Assembly: GCF_040581485.1 (NCBI RefSeq)
Contig: NC_090131.1
Location: 21,340,532 to 21,404,531, forward strand
Direction of reading: 5' to 3'
From: Linepithema humile
Taxonomy: Eukaryota > Arthropoda > Insecta > Hymenoptera > Formicidae
Length of the DNA stretch: 64,000 bases
The notes beneath the pieces were generated by a model. It saw nothing but the letters and a program-made list of their open reading frames with translations. It ran no database searches and had not been told where the DNA came from. The position numbers were made by a program, and so were the translations under genes. This document shows, one piece after another, positions 1-11,141 of this stretch. The first letter of the stretch is position 1, and every line of letters begins with the position of its first letter.

Positions 1-890
1 AACTGTTATTTTATCCCATATCCTATAATAAATAAAAATTTTAGTAATCATCCAAGTACTATGTAGTATTAAAGTTGCAGTATAATTTGCATATGATAAT
101 TTAGTACATATATACTTAGCAATAGATCCATCGCATATTATGCCAGCAAAACACGAATAAAACCATAAATCATATGGGAGATTATAAAGTGCATCAATTT
201 TAACAAGATGCTTATATAATTCAGCATCATCTCTTTCTAACAATGTATATGTACATTCTTGTAATTTGCCCACTTCCTTTTTTAACTTTTCCACATGTAC
301 AAAGAGTCCAGATAATATCCAATACATATCGACTAGTTTCTCTTGTTCAGATTCAATATCAATCACATGCCATAGTGTCTCAGCCATTTTACTCATAGCT
401 CTTAAAGTAAAAAAATTTTATTTTTATATGAAATTAAAGCAATATTAAATGGTAAACAACAAACCTGTGTAATGGCGATTCCAACTGAGCAGTCATGTCA
501 ACTTTTGCTCTTCTTGTACGCAGCAGCCACATTGCTAGAAATACTAGATGAGGTTTTGTACAATCATCTATGATTTTTGCAATCTTTAATGCTTTCTGTA
601 GGTCTTGAAATTCTATTGTACGTTGAGTCATTATAAATTCATGACTTTCCACATAAACTGGTATAACATCAAGTAACACTTTCCATAAGAAATTTCTGTA
701 CATAGCAGGCACAGTAAATCTTAAACAAAACTGCTTCAGTTTTGTTTTGTCAAACGGTCGTTCTTTCAATAATATCTCCAAAGACTTTTTCTCTTCGACG
801 CTACGAAAACCAACCTGTTATTGAAAAATAACATTAAAATATTTTGTTGTAATTGCACAACAATCTAATGGAGAAAAAGTTTTATCACAA

Positions 891-926
<36 letters not shown>

Positions 927-1017
927 CATACTTTAATTGCAAAATTATATGTATTTATGTTTTAAAAATGCTTACTTTCTCATAATATGATGAACGAAAA
1001 TTTCGTTCATCTGTCAT
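1..1017 (-). CDS. TBC1D7: TBC1D7-like TBC-domain protein, 3' end cut by the window edge
   Basis: Third subunit of the TSC1-TSC2 complex that restrains Rheb/mTORC1 (family knowledge). Four minus-strand exons join in frame: 1017-976 (starts MTDERNFRSSYYEK), 814-465, 400-116 and 22 to beyond base 1. Each intron has GT and AG ends (GTAAG/CAG, GTTTG/AAG, GTATA/TAG). The product resembles vertebrate TBC1D7 along its whole visible length: the N-terminal NFRS-YYEKVGFR start, the MYRNFLWKVLLDVIP block, and LPYDLWFYSCFAG followed by KIWDKITV. The last exon runs off the window, so the C-terminus is missing. Intron 3 is only 93 bp. The gene is divergent from LTO1. Confidence 0.88.
893..924 (+). repeat. 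(GT)n microsatellite in TBC1D7 intron 1
   Basis: About 16 uninterrupted GT units between TBC1D7 exons 1 and 2. No function can be inferred. Confidence 0.95.
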
Positions 1018-1744
1018 TGTTGAGTGCCAATCTCGTCGAAAGTAGAAACAGAGGTAGAGATAAAATTGTATTAAAACTAAATAATTGGATTGGGAGCATT
1101 ATATAATCTATCTACATGATAATAACTCGATGTCGTGCTCTTCTTTTTACATGAATTGCTATTTAAACATCCGACTCTGTGTAATATGTATATGAGCTAT
1201 CTACTACACTTGTATATATGTATACGTAACACAGATACCTATGTCACATGCTTGTGCATGCCTGTGTTCATATAACCTGCAAATTCCAAAAATAAATTAT
1301 TGTATTTTATATATGTAAGTTTCCGTGCTTTACTATTTTTGTGAAGAGTTTTAAATGACTTTTTGTATTACGTTTTCTCAAATTAAAAAGATTAACGTTT
1401 TTTATGCACATGATAATGATATTAATTACTCTATTCTTGTTATCATTACATCCACATGTTATTACATTATATACAGTCATAATTCTATAAATATTTGATA
1501 TAATAAATATTATGATTTACCATATGACTTATTATTTTTATTTATTTATATATAATAGGTTTTTGAGTCTGCTATGATATAAACTTTACTTTTTTCCATA
1601 ATTCTTGCTGTAAATTCTTTTGCATTATAGCAAAGTAGTAAGAAACAAAGTAAAATTTTGGAAATCGAATATTATAAAAGTGCCCCTATGCCGTTAATTG
1701 ATATGAAATCTATAAATATATATTTCTTTTCAGTTAATATAATT
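1018..1744. other. Divergent intergenic region, TBC1D7 / LTO1
   Basis: AT-rich spacer between the divergent start codons of TBC1D7 (1017, minus) and LTO1 (1745, plus), so it should hold both promoters. A splice-acceptor-like TTTCTTTTCAG ends a few bases before the LTO1 ATG, which suggests an untranslated upstream LTO1 exon. No TATA box at a convincing distance and no coding region were recognised. Confidence 0.5.
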
Positions 1745-2155
1745 ATGTCTCAAGAAGAAAAGGATTTGGATGTAAATAAAGCTTTTGAAGATTTATTATT
1801 TGCAGAGGAAATTGCACAAGAATCAAGCTACGAAAAAGGTTACAAAAGTGGCAAAGAGCAATTATTAAAGGGATATCATCTCGGATATCATAGAGCTAGC
1901 ATAATTGCTGCTCAATTAGGATATTACAGTGGAGTTTTAGAACACTATTTACAGAATAATGACACTAATTGTGAAAAAGCAGTGGTGATAGCCAAAAAGC
2001 TTTTAGAAGATATCCGCAGTACTTTTCCTGATCATCAAGACGACAATTTGGATATTCTAAAAGCTGTAGATAATATTAAATTGAAGTATGCCAAATTCTG
2101 TTCATTAGCCAAAATTTCTCCACTGTATCCTGAAGCAGAAAAACTTGAATTTTAA
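1745..2155 (+). CDS. LTO1: LTO1/ORAOV1-like Yae1-domain protein
   Basis: Single-exon CDS of 136 aa. LTO1 pairs with YAE1 as the adaptor that lets the cytosolic Fe-S targeting machinery load a cluster onto ABCE1/Rli1, needed for ribosome biogenesis (family knowledge). The diagnostic feature is the deca-GX3 region at about residues 27-58, a run of Gly every fourth residue (GYKSGKEQ, KGYHLGYH, QLGYYSG). I chose the ATG at 1745 because family similarity starts at MSQEEKD; the frame is open another 29 codons upstream but crosses a likely splice acceptor. The C-terminus is LEF, matching the [LIM]-[DES]-[WF] signal read by the CIA targeting complex. The stop lies 7 nt before the next start codon. 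Confidence 0.85.
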   Translation: MSQEEKDLDVNKAFEDLLFAEEIAQESSYEKGYKSGKEQLLKGYHLGYHRASIIAAQLGYYSGVLEHYLQNNDTNCEKAVVIAKKLLEDIRSTFPDHQDDNLDILKAVDNIKLKYAKFCSLAKISPLYPEAEKLEF

Positions 2156-2162
2156 TGTAATA
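2156..2162 (+). other. 7-nt gap between two tandem ORFs (candidate dicistronic junction)
   Basis: The LTO1 stop (TAA, 2153-2155) overlaps an ATG that is directly followed by TAA (ATGTAA, 2155-2160). The METTL25-like ATG begins at 2163. There is no room here for a polyadenylation signal, promoter or intron. Either both ORFs share a transcript, or the downstream promoter lies inside the LTO1 CDS. Confidence 0.7.
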
Positions 2163-3662
2163 ATGGCGGAATACCACAATTATTTTGAAAAGACATTGGA
2201 TTTTATTAATAGATATAAAAAATTAATAGATTGTCATTTGGTTGATTTTATTACTGAAAAATTATGGGACAAGTGTTTACCAGAAAAGCTTAAATCAGAG
2301 CTTGAAAGTATTGATACAAACGATGATATTTGGACAGAAAACAACATAAGCTCGGAATTAAATAATTTTATACAATTAACAAAATCACTTTCTTTAGAAT
2401 CGTGTCCTGCTGTTATATGCGTAAACAATTTGCCAAAATTGTTACCACAATTTTTCAACCAAGAACAATTGGTTAAAAACCAATTTAACCATGCAACATC
2501 CGAATTTATGAGTACCAAGAAATCATATGAAATTGAAGTTCTTGGAAAAGTTATTGCTGAAATGGCACTTTCTACTAACAGTTTAGTAATAGATGCTGGA
2601 GCTGGAAAAGCATACTTGTCAACATATTTATCAGAACATTTCAATGTTCCTGTCTTAGCAATTGATTCATCGCAAGTTTGTCACAAAGGTGCAATAAATC
2701 GTCAAGAAAAGATTAAAAAAAAGAGACAATCGTCCCTAAAGGTTTGCATAAAAAAATATTCAATTATGTTGAATGTATAGAATTCATCATAATTTTACCA
2801 AATTTTCATATTTTTTTTCATATTCTTTTTAGGTTCGATACATAGTTCAAGAATTAAATGATATGACTAATTATAATGAAATGGTGAATACATATTATCC
2901 TAATTGGAGTTTAAACAAAAATCTCATTTTGACAGGATTACATACCTGTGGAGGACTTGTACATTCTGTAATTAAAACCTTCTTATGTTCAAAAGATATT
3001 AATTTGCTTTTTGTAGTCCCATGTTGTTACCATCTAGCAGATGAATCATTGAGTGGACGTTGGAATTTTTCTAAAAATGCTAGAATGTTGGCTCAACAAT
3101 CTATTGAAAGGAGTAAACATAATAAACAACTTTCTCCTTCATTATTTTACAGAGCTGTGCTACAAGTTATCCTGCATTCTATGGGTCAGTTTTATTCAAC
3201 AAATACATTTGTTATATATTTTAAGTGATCTAATTTTGTTGTTTTTAATAGGCTATTACAACACTAAAGTAGGTCGTAATGGTCCAGTGGATAATTTTGT
3301 GAATTATGCAAAATGGGCTCTATCCAAAATTGGAGTAGATAATAAACAGGTATGTGTTACAGAAATCATTTTGTAGATTACCATTTATTCATTTATTGAC
3401 AAAAATTTTACAAAATATATATTTTTAGATACCTTCTATCACTGTTCTACAGGAAATATATGAGAACCATGTACATTTTGAACAAAAGTTGCATATCTTT
3501 CAAACGTTAAGAATATATATGAGTTCAGTGGTGGAGGCAGCTATTATGTTGGATAGAATAATATTTCTGCAAAATAATACCGAGAGTTCTAAGATTGCTA
3601 TAGTACGCTTGTTTGATCCAACACTCTCACCCAGATGTTATGCAATAATGGCAACAAAGTAA
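2163..3662 (+). CDS. METTL25/METTL25B (RRNAD1)-like methyltransferase
   Basis: Four exons (2163-2741, 2833-3184, 3252-3349, 3429-3662) join in frame to 420 aa. All introns are GT-AG and 67-91 bp long. The N-terminal half has a SAM-binding glycine motif, DAGAGKAYLS, near residue 145, preceded by the family's SKK-hE-hE block (TKKSYEIEVLGKV). The second half has the characteristic PCCYH motif, and the protein ends with VRLFDPTLSPRCYAIMATK, very like METTL25-family C-termini. The substrate is unknown; METTL25B is often called a ribosomal RNA adenine dimethylase domain protein. The ATG at 2163 is the first usable one, because upstream in-frame sequence overlaps the LTO1 end without an ATG. AATAAA signals occur at 3667 and 3676, just after the stop. 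Confidence 0.85.
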
Positions 3663-3915
3663 ATATAATAAATATAATAAAACGAAAATCATAATGTAAA
3701 ATAAAAGTCATAATATAAAAATATAGAAAAGAGATATGCAAAATCTTAAAAAAATAAAAAATTTTACAAATTAACTTGATTCATTTTTTTCAATCTTAGT
3801 ATAAGCATAAATAATTAAAATACGAGTAATTTAATATTAATAAAATATCAATAATTTAACATATATGCAAGCAAATTTAGTATAAATTTAGATGAATGAA
3901 TTGTGTATAAAAATA
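3663..3915. other. Convergent 3' spacer between METTL25-like gene and CDCA7
   Basis: 253 bp of very AT-rich sequence between two converging stop codons. It contains plus-strand AATAAA at 3667 and 3676 and a minus-strand ATTAAA near 3835-3830. The two 3' UTRs probably abut or overlap. Confidence 0.6.
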
Positions 3916-5024
3916 TTACTCTGTATCCTCAAATTCTCCTACTTGCAGATAATCCATGACAGATGAATATCCTTCTTCCTGTGCAGTGGGGGCTAAAATT
4001 CCTGTAGGGCGAAGTCCATTTCTGGTTCGACATATACTACAATTACATAAGCCTCTACAAGGTGGACAAGCCCAGTCCTAAAAAATTGCAAGTATTATGG
4101 GAAATGTTCATGAGTAATAAGATATAATTTTTATATAAAATACAATAAAATTGTATAAAATATAACCAAACTTACAGGATCTTTTAATGCATCTGCAGCA
4201 TTTTCGCCATACCTTCCTAATAAGCATGGTCCACAAAATTGTCCTCTAACACCTACACATTCTCCTGATCTACAAATTGTTTTTGTATCTAAAGTCTTCT
4301 GTCTACATTGATGACAAGAAGTACCGTTGATTTTACAATATGTTTTCTGGGTACTTTTCTCTGCTACATTTTCTAACATTTCTTCTGTAATTTCATCCAC
4401 TGATGGTATATTTTCTGAATCTGATGATTTTCTTGTTCTGTAACCTCTTCGTTTTCGTTTATTTTCCACATAGCTATCATCATCAGATGTGTCATCTTTT
4501 TCCTCTTCTTCCTCTTCATCCACATCACATACAATTTTCATCAAATCAATGGATCGTTGAAATGGCTTTGCCCATGGAAATAAAACTTTCAACTTTGGTC
4601 GATTGCTTTTAAATTTTGACAAATTGTTTTCATTATTCTCATCTTCGGAATCAGATTCACTGCCGTTGGATGTCATTTTTCTGCTTCTAGTGTTGTACTT
4701 CCGACGAAACTCCAGACGTATTCCATTGTTTCTAAAATCTTCCAAATCTTTAGTAGTTCTGCGTTTTTTCCTAGGTGGTTGATTTTTATTATAATTTTGC
4801 TCAATTGAATGTTTTTTCTCTAGTTTTTTAATTTCATCGGTTTGCTTCTTTATGTCTTTAAACAGCTCTGCAAACTATACGAGAAACATTATTAATATGA
4901 AGAAAACTGTAAAGATCGGTTAGTGAGGTTATTAATCATTTCATCGAGAGTGTAAAGTACTTACAAGAGTTTTTCTCTCTGCTTCATTTTTTGCCCGAAG
5001 GGCATCATAATCATTTTCATCCAT
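3916..5024 (-). CDS. CDCA7: CDCA7-like zf-4CXXC_R1 protein
   Basis: Nuclear protein that activates the HELLS/LSH remodeller and supports maintenance DNA methylation (family knowledge). Three minus-strand exons, 5024-4965, 4874-4176 and 4077-3916, give 306 aa. Residues 1-20 (MDENDYDALRAKNEAERKTL) continue into a charged coiled region, a basic patch PRKKRR, an acidic run of Glu/Asp near residue 140, and KRKRRGYRTRK. The C-terminal zinc domain (about 207-275) has eleven cysteines at 207, 210, 221, 226, 234, 237, 257, 260, 264, 266 and 269, within TSCHQCRQKT, VRGQFCGPC, GRYGE and DWACPPCRGLCNCS. R211, G231 and R241 match the three residues mutated in human ICF syndrome. Splice sites are GTAAG/TAG throughout. 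Confidence 0.92.
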
Positions 5025-6599
5025 ATGTTAATTAAAAGGATATGAAAAGATATCAAAATGAGAAAATAACTCTTTTGTAAGGACAAGTTATATTCGTTTC
5101 GATACGTTTCAACAGTTAAATTTTTGAATCAGTTTAACGTAATTCCAATGAAGTGGCGTACGTGTTGTAGTTCTGACGGAAAAGAATCTATAGTCGATAA
5201 AAGAGAGCTTGAAAATGTCAGTATCATAGCTAGATAAATAAATCTTTATATAATTTTTAACACATATATACGTATATTTTGCACTATCATAATAAATCGA
5301 TTCTTATTCCATTATTAAATAGCGCTAACAATTTCGCTGTAACGACAAAATTCGTCTTGCTGTGATTGCTTTGACTCTGTTTTAAACTACACATATATCT
5401 TGCTTTAATAACTTTAGCAGTAATTTCATGTTTCTGTGAACTTTTTTTATTTTGCAAAAAAAAAACAAGTTTTACTACTTATCAAAGTTAATTACGGTAG
5501 TGAAGTTTGAACGTTTTCACATTAAATGCATAGCAGGCGTGATAGCAATTACAGTTTTGCTGTGACAGCAAAAATCTTTCTTATCATGTAAGAAGTTAAA
5601 TCGTCATCATTTATTTAAAGGATGTGATCGCAAAAATAATTCATCTCTATTTCACGTAAGTTGCGTATAAATTCATACACGTGATTCGTGTATAAATTCA
5701 TACAAATTGATTTTAATTTCCATGCGTTTCTAACAGATTGTCTCTTTCATAAAATACGAAGATATATCATAAAAATGTTATTACTTCATTGAAAACGTTA
5801 TCGGTGATAATATATATGACAAGAGTAAACGTATCACGGTGGGAAAGTAATAAGCTGGTGTGGCATACGTGTAAGCGAGAGACGTATAGCGTGATGTTAT
5901 CCAGTGCTACTTCGACACTCTTGTACACGATTAAGATAAACAAAACTTGAACTAGAATCGCAGAGCACAATCATTCGTCAGTCCGAGTAGAGCCACTGGG
6001 GTAAGTTTATTGACGTATATAACCGTATATTATACGTATATTATATATAATATAATTTTAAGTGGTCTTTAAAAACTCTGACCGCTGGGAATATATTAAA
6101 TAATGGCCTCTGAAAACATAATAAGAATTTATACATTTATTAATTTAGTAAATAATAAATAATTTTTCTCTTTTAACTTTTTGATAATTAATTTACAATT
6201 CTGTACAAACATAAAAATTTTTAAACTTTGAAAATCAGGAGCAAAAGAGTCAAGGCAAGATGTATGTGCAAAACATATATTATAGATATATGATAAGAAA
6301 GATATAAACATAATCGGTTCTGCATTATTAGACCATCTGCAATGTCATAACAATTAGAAATTGTATATACATATATTTTAATTTTTCAGATGCATGTGAA
6401 ATTGGGATAGTTCTGTCATACTTACACTTTATCATAATCATCATTGAGAATAGCAGCTGTGAACACTTTGCTTCAATTTATGACAGACCACTTAGCTTAT
6501 GGTCGAAGAACTTTAATATCCAATCTCTTAGTTGTGGTTCATCACCAGTTTATTGTCGTGCGTCTTGATTGACAAAGAAGTAACTCAACAATTCCTTCA
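5025..6599 (+). promoter_or_regulatory. Intergenic region with probable OAT-1 promoter and untranslated exons
   Basis: No coding gene was recognised. A TCAGTC initiator (A+1 at about 5980) starts a short untranslated exon that ends at 6000 before GTAAGT. A second untranslated segment is likely from 6390, after TTTTTCAG. It carries a 6-codon upstream ORF (6390-6410) and leads to the OAT-1 ATG at 6600. No TATA box stands 30 bp upstream of the initiator. Exon limits are inferred from splice-like motifs only. Confidence 0.45.
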
Positions 6600-8739
6600 A
6601 TGGCTCCATTAGCGAGAATAGCGCTGCTAAATATCAAAGGACCGGCAAGAGCATTATTATGCGCCCAATCTCAGGTAACGTATTTAGTACTAATTATACT
6701 AATGTGAATATTAAAATGCAACTATTATTCAATTTTACTACGTAAAATAATTATATTTAGTATATTCTTAAACATATATATTAAAAATATTGTTTTTTAA
6801 TAAAAAAATAATTTATATTTAATTTATTTACAATTAATTTTATTCAAATTTATTTAAATTTTAAATTTTTACATATATTTCTTTTTTAAAAATAATTTAA
6901 AATACTTACAAATGGTTTGAAAATGGATAACTCAAACATTTCTCTCTCTCTTTTTAGAGCATACAAAACAATTGCTGCAAAACAATTACATCGCAACAAG
7001 TGTTCGATCGTGAATCTAAATACGGTGCTCATAATTATCATCCACTTCCTGTGGCTTTGTGTAAAGCTCAGGGTGTTTTTATGTGGGACGTCGAAGGTAA
7101 AAGATACTTCGACTTTATGAGCGCTTATTCAGCAGTTAATCAAGGCCACTGTCATCCTAGAATCTACAAAGTAATGGTCGATCAAGCAAAAATTCTAACT
7201 CTAACATCTAGAGCGTTTTATTCTAACGTCTTGGGTGAATTCGAAGAATATATTACAAAACTTTTCGGGTACGCAGTGTTACTTTTGAATTCTGATATAT
7301 TGATAAGATTAACTGATACGTTATGAAATCTAAAGTATGAGATTAGTGGAAGTAAATGTATTTGCATTACAGATAAGCTATATATATGTGATACATCTAG
7401 TGTTATATCTGAAAATTTATTAAAAATTAAGAATTACAAAACTCAAAATACTATATGAAATAAAATTAGATACTAAACTATAATGTAATTTGAAAGTTTC
7501 ATTAAATAAAGACAGTTCCGATAAAAAGTATTGTAATTTATGTATCACGCAATAATTTATGTAGTTTTGTGCTTTTTTTAATACTTTGTTTCTGTTCATT
7601 TTACTGATAAATGTAAGATCTTTAGACAAAAAATTAAATACTTAAATAATTTTCCTGAAAAATTTGCAATACATTTTATTAATGCATAGAATTCATCAAT
7701 ACTTACTTAAAATACTTAAAATATTTCGTGCCTTAGATACGACAAATGGCTACCGATGAATACAGGCGTGGAAGGTGGCGAAACAGCATGCAAATTGGCA
7801 CGCAAATGGGGATATTCCAGCAAAAATATACCACAAAATCAGGCCAAAATAGTATTCGCGGAGGGTAACTTTTGGGGAAGGACCATGAGCGCCGTTTCCT
7901 CGAGTACCGATCCGACCAGCTACAGTGGTTTCGGACCGTTCATGCCAGGCTTCGAGGTCATTCCCTATGATGATCTTGCGGCGCTTCAGCAAGCTCTCAC
8001 CGATCCGACTGTCTGCGCCTTCATGGTGGAGCCTATCCAGGGTGAAGCTGGGGTTGTGGTTCCCAAGGTAACATCCTGTATGAATATTCAAATGTGAGAA
8101 AACCAGCAATGTCTAATCTTTATCCTTAAACTTGTTTTCATTTAAAAAAAGGAGGGATATTTGAGAGGAATCAGAGAACTTTGCACGAAACACAATGTCC
8201 TATGGATCGCAGATGAGGTGCAGACCGGTCTAGCTAGAACAGGCAAACGACTCGCCGTTGATCACGAAAATGTGAAACCGGACATTCTTATTCTCGGTAA
8301 GGCCTTATCCGGCGGGTTTTATCCCGTTTCCGGTGTGCTGGCGAACGATCCCGTCATGCTCGTCATCAAACCTGGCGAGCATGGATCAACCTACGGTGGA
8401 AATCCTCTGGCATGCAAGGTCGCCCTGGAGTCGCTTCACGTTTTGGAGGAAGAGAAACTCGCAGAAAACGCAGAGAAACTTGGTCACGTGCTTAGGAATG
8501 AACTTAACAAGCTACCGAAGGAAGTGGTCACCTTGGTGAGAGGAAAGGGTCTTTTAAACGCCATCGTCATTAACAAAAAACTCGACGCCATGAACGTCTG
8601 TTTAAAAATGAAAGAACACGGTCTTTTAGCAAAACCAACACATGGGCACATCATTCGGTTGGCACCACCATTAGTTATCACGGAAGACCAAATACGCGAG
8701 TGCGCGGATATTATTTCCAGAACTATTCTTACATATTGA
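6600..8739 (+). CDS. OAT: Ornithine aminotransferase, canonical copy (OAT-1)
   Basis: PLP enzyme of the mitochondrial matrix that converts ornithine and 2-oxoglutarate to glutamate semialdehyde and glutamate, linking arginine, proline and glutamate metabolism. Exons 6600-6674, 6958-7268, 7737-8067 and 8152-8739 join in frame to 434 aa (human 439). The first exon (MAPLARIALLNIKGPARALL) is Arg-rich and amphipathic, fitting a mitochondrial presequence. Seen: KYGAHNYHPLPV, SAYSAVNQGHCHP, MNTGVEGGETA, GNFWGRT, EPIQGEAGVVVP, WIADEVQTGLARTG, LGKALSGG with Schiff-base K289, and HGSTYGGNPL. Y52 and Y82 match human substrate-site Y55 and Y85. The last exon is unusually long because two introns present in the paralogue are absent. 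Confidence 0.95.
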
Positions 8740-9775
8740 CAATTTAATCGTTACATGTCTCACTCAATTGCAATTGTTTTAACATAAATATATATTTTTA
8801 CTAAATATATACTAAATATATTTTATGAAATAATTTTATATATTTCGAATACAAATGTCAAAATAATGATTTATTCTCGATACATTATATCTATATCATT
8901 CTCCTGAGTTACTCGGTATATGTGTGTCGTATGTAATTTAATAAGGCTTTAACTGAGTGCAATGTTCGCCTTGATCTTTATCTGCTATATAAAAAAAATT
9001 TGTTTTGTTGTTGCTTTTGATAGATCATGCAGTTATCAAGTAATATACTACAAGGATTAAACAGCTCACGATTGCATTGACGTATCTTCGTTAAAAATTG
9101 TGCTTATTTATGAAACGATTAAATGCTACATATAAATACAATGCATTCATTTGACTGGTCTCTCGCGACAATTTTCTGTTCCACAGAGAGAAGCTAAATA
9201 TACCATGTTGGATGGAATCGTTATCTTCGTAAAACGTTAAAAACTAACATGGTGAATAAGTTATTCATTTACGTTCCTGCTATTAATAGCTTAATGTGAT
9301 AACATTCATTCTCTACGTAAATAACGATGTATTTCTAGCGTAATGACATGGGGGATTAATGCAAGATAAAATGTATCGAGAAATATATACGTATAATGCA
9401 CCAAATGTTGTAATTATATATCAAATGGTATTTTGAAATAAAATTTTATACTTTATTTCAATCAATTCATTATATCACTATTCTTCATTTTAATTCTCTT
9501 TTAAATATCTAATGATGTAAAAAAATGGTCTAACAAAAGTATTTGAAATTAAATTTTACTTTCTTAATATGTCATTAAAAGAGATTAAATTGTTCATTGT
9601 TACTTGTTTACTTTGGCACGCTGGCGCCTTTATTCCATTCTGTGTTTTTATCAGATACGTCTCCAATGGTATTTATTCTAAATCCTTCTGTCGCAATGCT
9701 TGTGTACAAATAAGCTCACCAGTAAATAAGCAGTCATATCCACCGTATCTTTTGCCATATCTTTCGCCTCTTTGA
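8740..9775. other. Intergenic spacer between the two OAT genes
   Basis: AT-rich, with no convincing coding region on either strand. It includes the 3' UTR of OAT-1; several ATAAA-like words but no single clear polyadenylation site were seen. Confidence 0.5.
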
Positions 9776-9838
9776 TATAAAAGCAAGATCAGCGAAGTTG
9801 CCGTCAGACATCTTACATTCATACCTGTGTTAAAGAGG
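9776..9838 (+). promoter_or_regulatory. TATA + initiator promoter for the second OAT gene
   Basis: TATAAAAG at 9776-9783 is followed by GTCAGAC with the presumed +1 A at 9806, exactly 30 bp after the first T of the TATA box, a canonical spacing. The following about 30 nt would be a short untranslated exon ending before GTAGTA near 9838. An acceptor (TTTTAAACAG) ends at about 10163, just before the leader and ATG at 10188. The link to OAT-2 is inferred from position. Confidence 0.5.
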
Positions 9839-10187
9839 TAGTACTTCTTGTATAACAATAAAACTATTTTCTTTTTTATCTCTACTCTATTGAATATCTC
9901 TCGACGTTTTTTTATCTGCTGGTAAAATTTTGTTTAGCTAGAAATAGTCTTCACATTAAGATAAAAATAAAATGTAATATTTTCAGATAAAATAAATTGT
10001 TTTTAGTAACAAATGGCTTTCAAATTGTCAATTCCAATTTTATAATTACCATTATTCTTGAAGAATATCTCAATATTTTAATTGCTTTGATTGATCATAT
10101 TCCAATAGTAGTAAAACAAAATAAAACAAATATTTGTACATTAATATTTATCGATTTTAAACAGGAACAAAGAGAAAAAACGTGACC

Positions 10188-11104
10188 ATGCAATCTGTGC
10201 GACAAAGATTCTTCAATATTGTAAAAGAATCGGACAAAAGAAGATTTTTGAGTTCTCAGCAAATAATCGATCGTGATAATAAATACGGTGGCATTCATTT
10301 CAAACCATTACCGATTGTTTTATCCCGAGGGGAAGGTGTTTATCTGTGGGATATCGATGGAAAGCGTTACCTCGATTTTCTGGCGGGATTCTCAACCGTC
10401 AACCAGGGTCATTGTCACCCGCGTCTGGTGAAGATCATGAGAGAACAGGCTGGGAAGCTGACACACACATCAAGAGCCTTCTATTCGGAACCTCATGGCG
10501 AATTGGGAGAATATTTGACGAAACTTCTAGGATGGGATCGATTTTTACCCATGAATACAGGTATAAATTTGCTTAAGAATCACGATATTTCCTAAAAAAT
10601 AAATATTAATTCGAATCTTAGTAATTATCGGAAGACATCTTAGTACCGTTTTTAAGAAAATAAAGAATTAAGAATTAAGAATAAAGAAAATTTTTATTAC
10701 CAAACAACGCGAAGTTAAAGCATTTCTTTTTCTATAACAGGCGTCGAAGGTGGTGATACGGCTATAAAAATGGCCCGACGCTGGGGATATAGAATAAAGA
10801 AAGTGCCCAATAACAAAGCTACCATTGTGTTCGCTGAGGGAAACTTTTGGGGTCGTTCATTGGCGGCTTTGTCAGCCTCGACAGATCCGAACTGCTATAC
10901 AGATTTCGGACCCTATGTGCCGCTCTTTGAGAAAGTACCGTACAATGATCCGGTTGCTCTGGAACAGAAATTCCAGGAAAACCCTAATATCTGTGCGTTT
11001 ATGATGGAACCTATCCAGGGAGAAGCCGGTGTCGTTATACCTACTGTAAGTTAATGAGGAATAGATAAGTGCATATTGTGAATACATAGTTTAAGTGATT
11101 AAAA

Positions 11105-11141
<37 letters not shown>

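Noticed and set aside
2234..2644. 136-codon minus-strand ORF
   Set aside because: Exact shadow of the METTL25-like first exon.
5767..5970. 67-codon minus-strand ORF with a hydrophobic start
   Set aside because: It overlaps the presumed OAT-1 start region and has no supporting features; signal-like hydrophobic runs are common by chance in AT-rich DNA.
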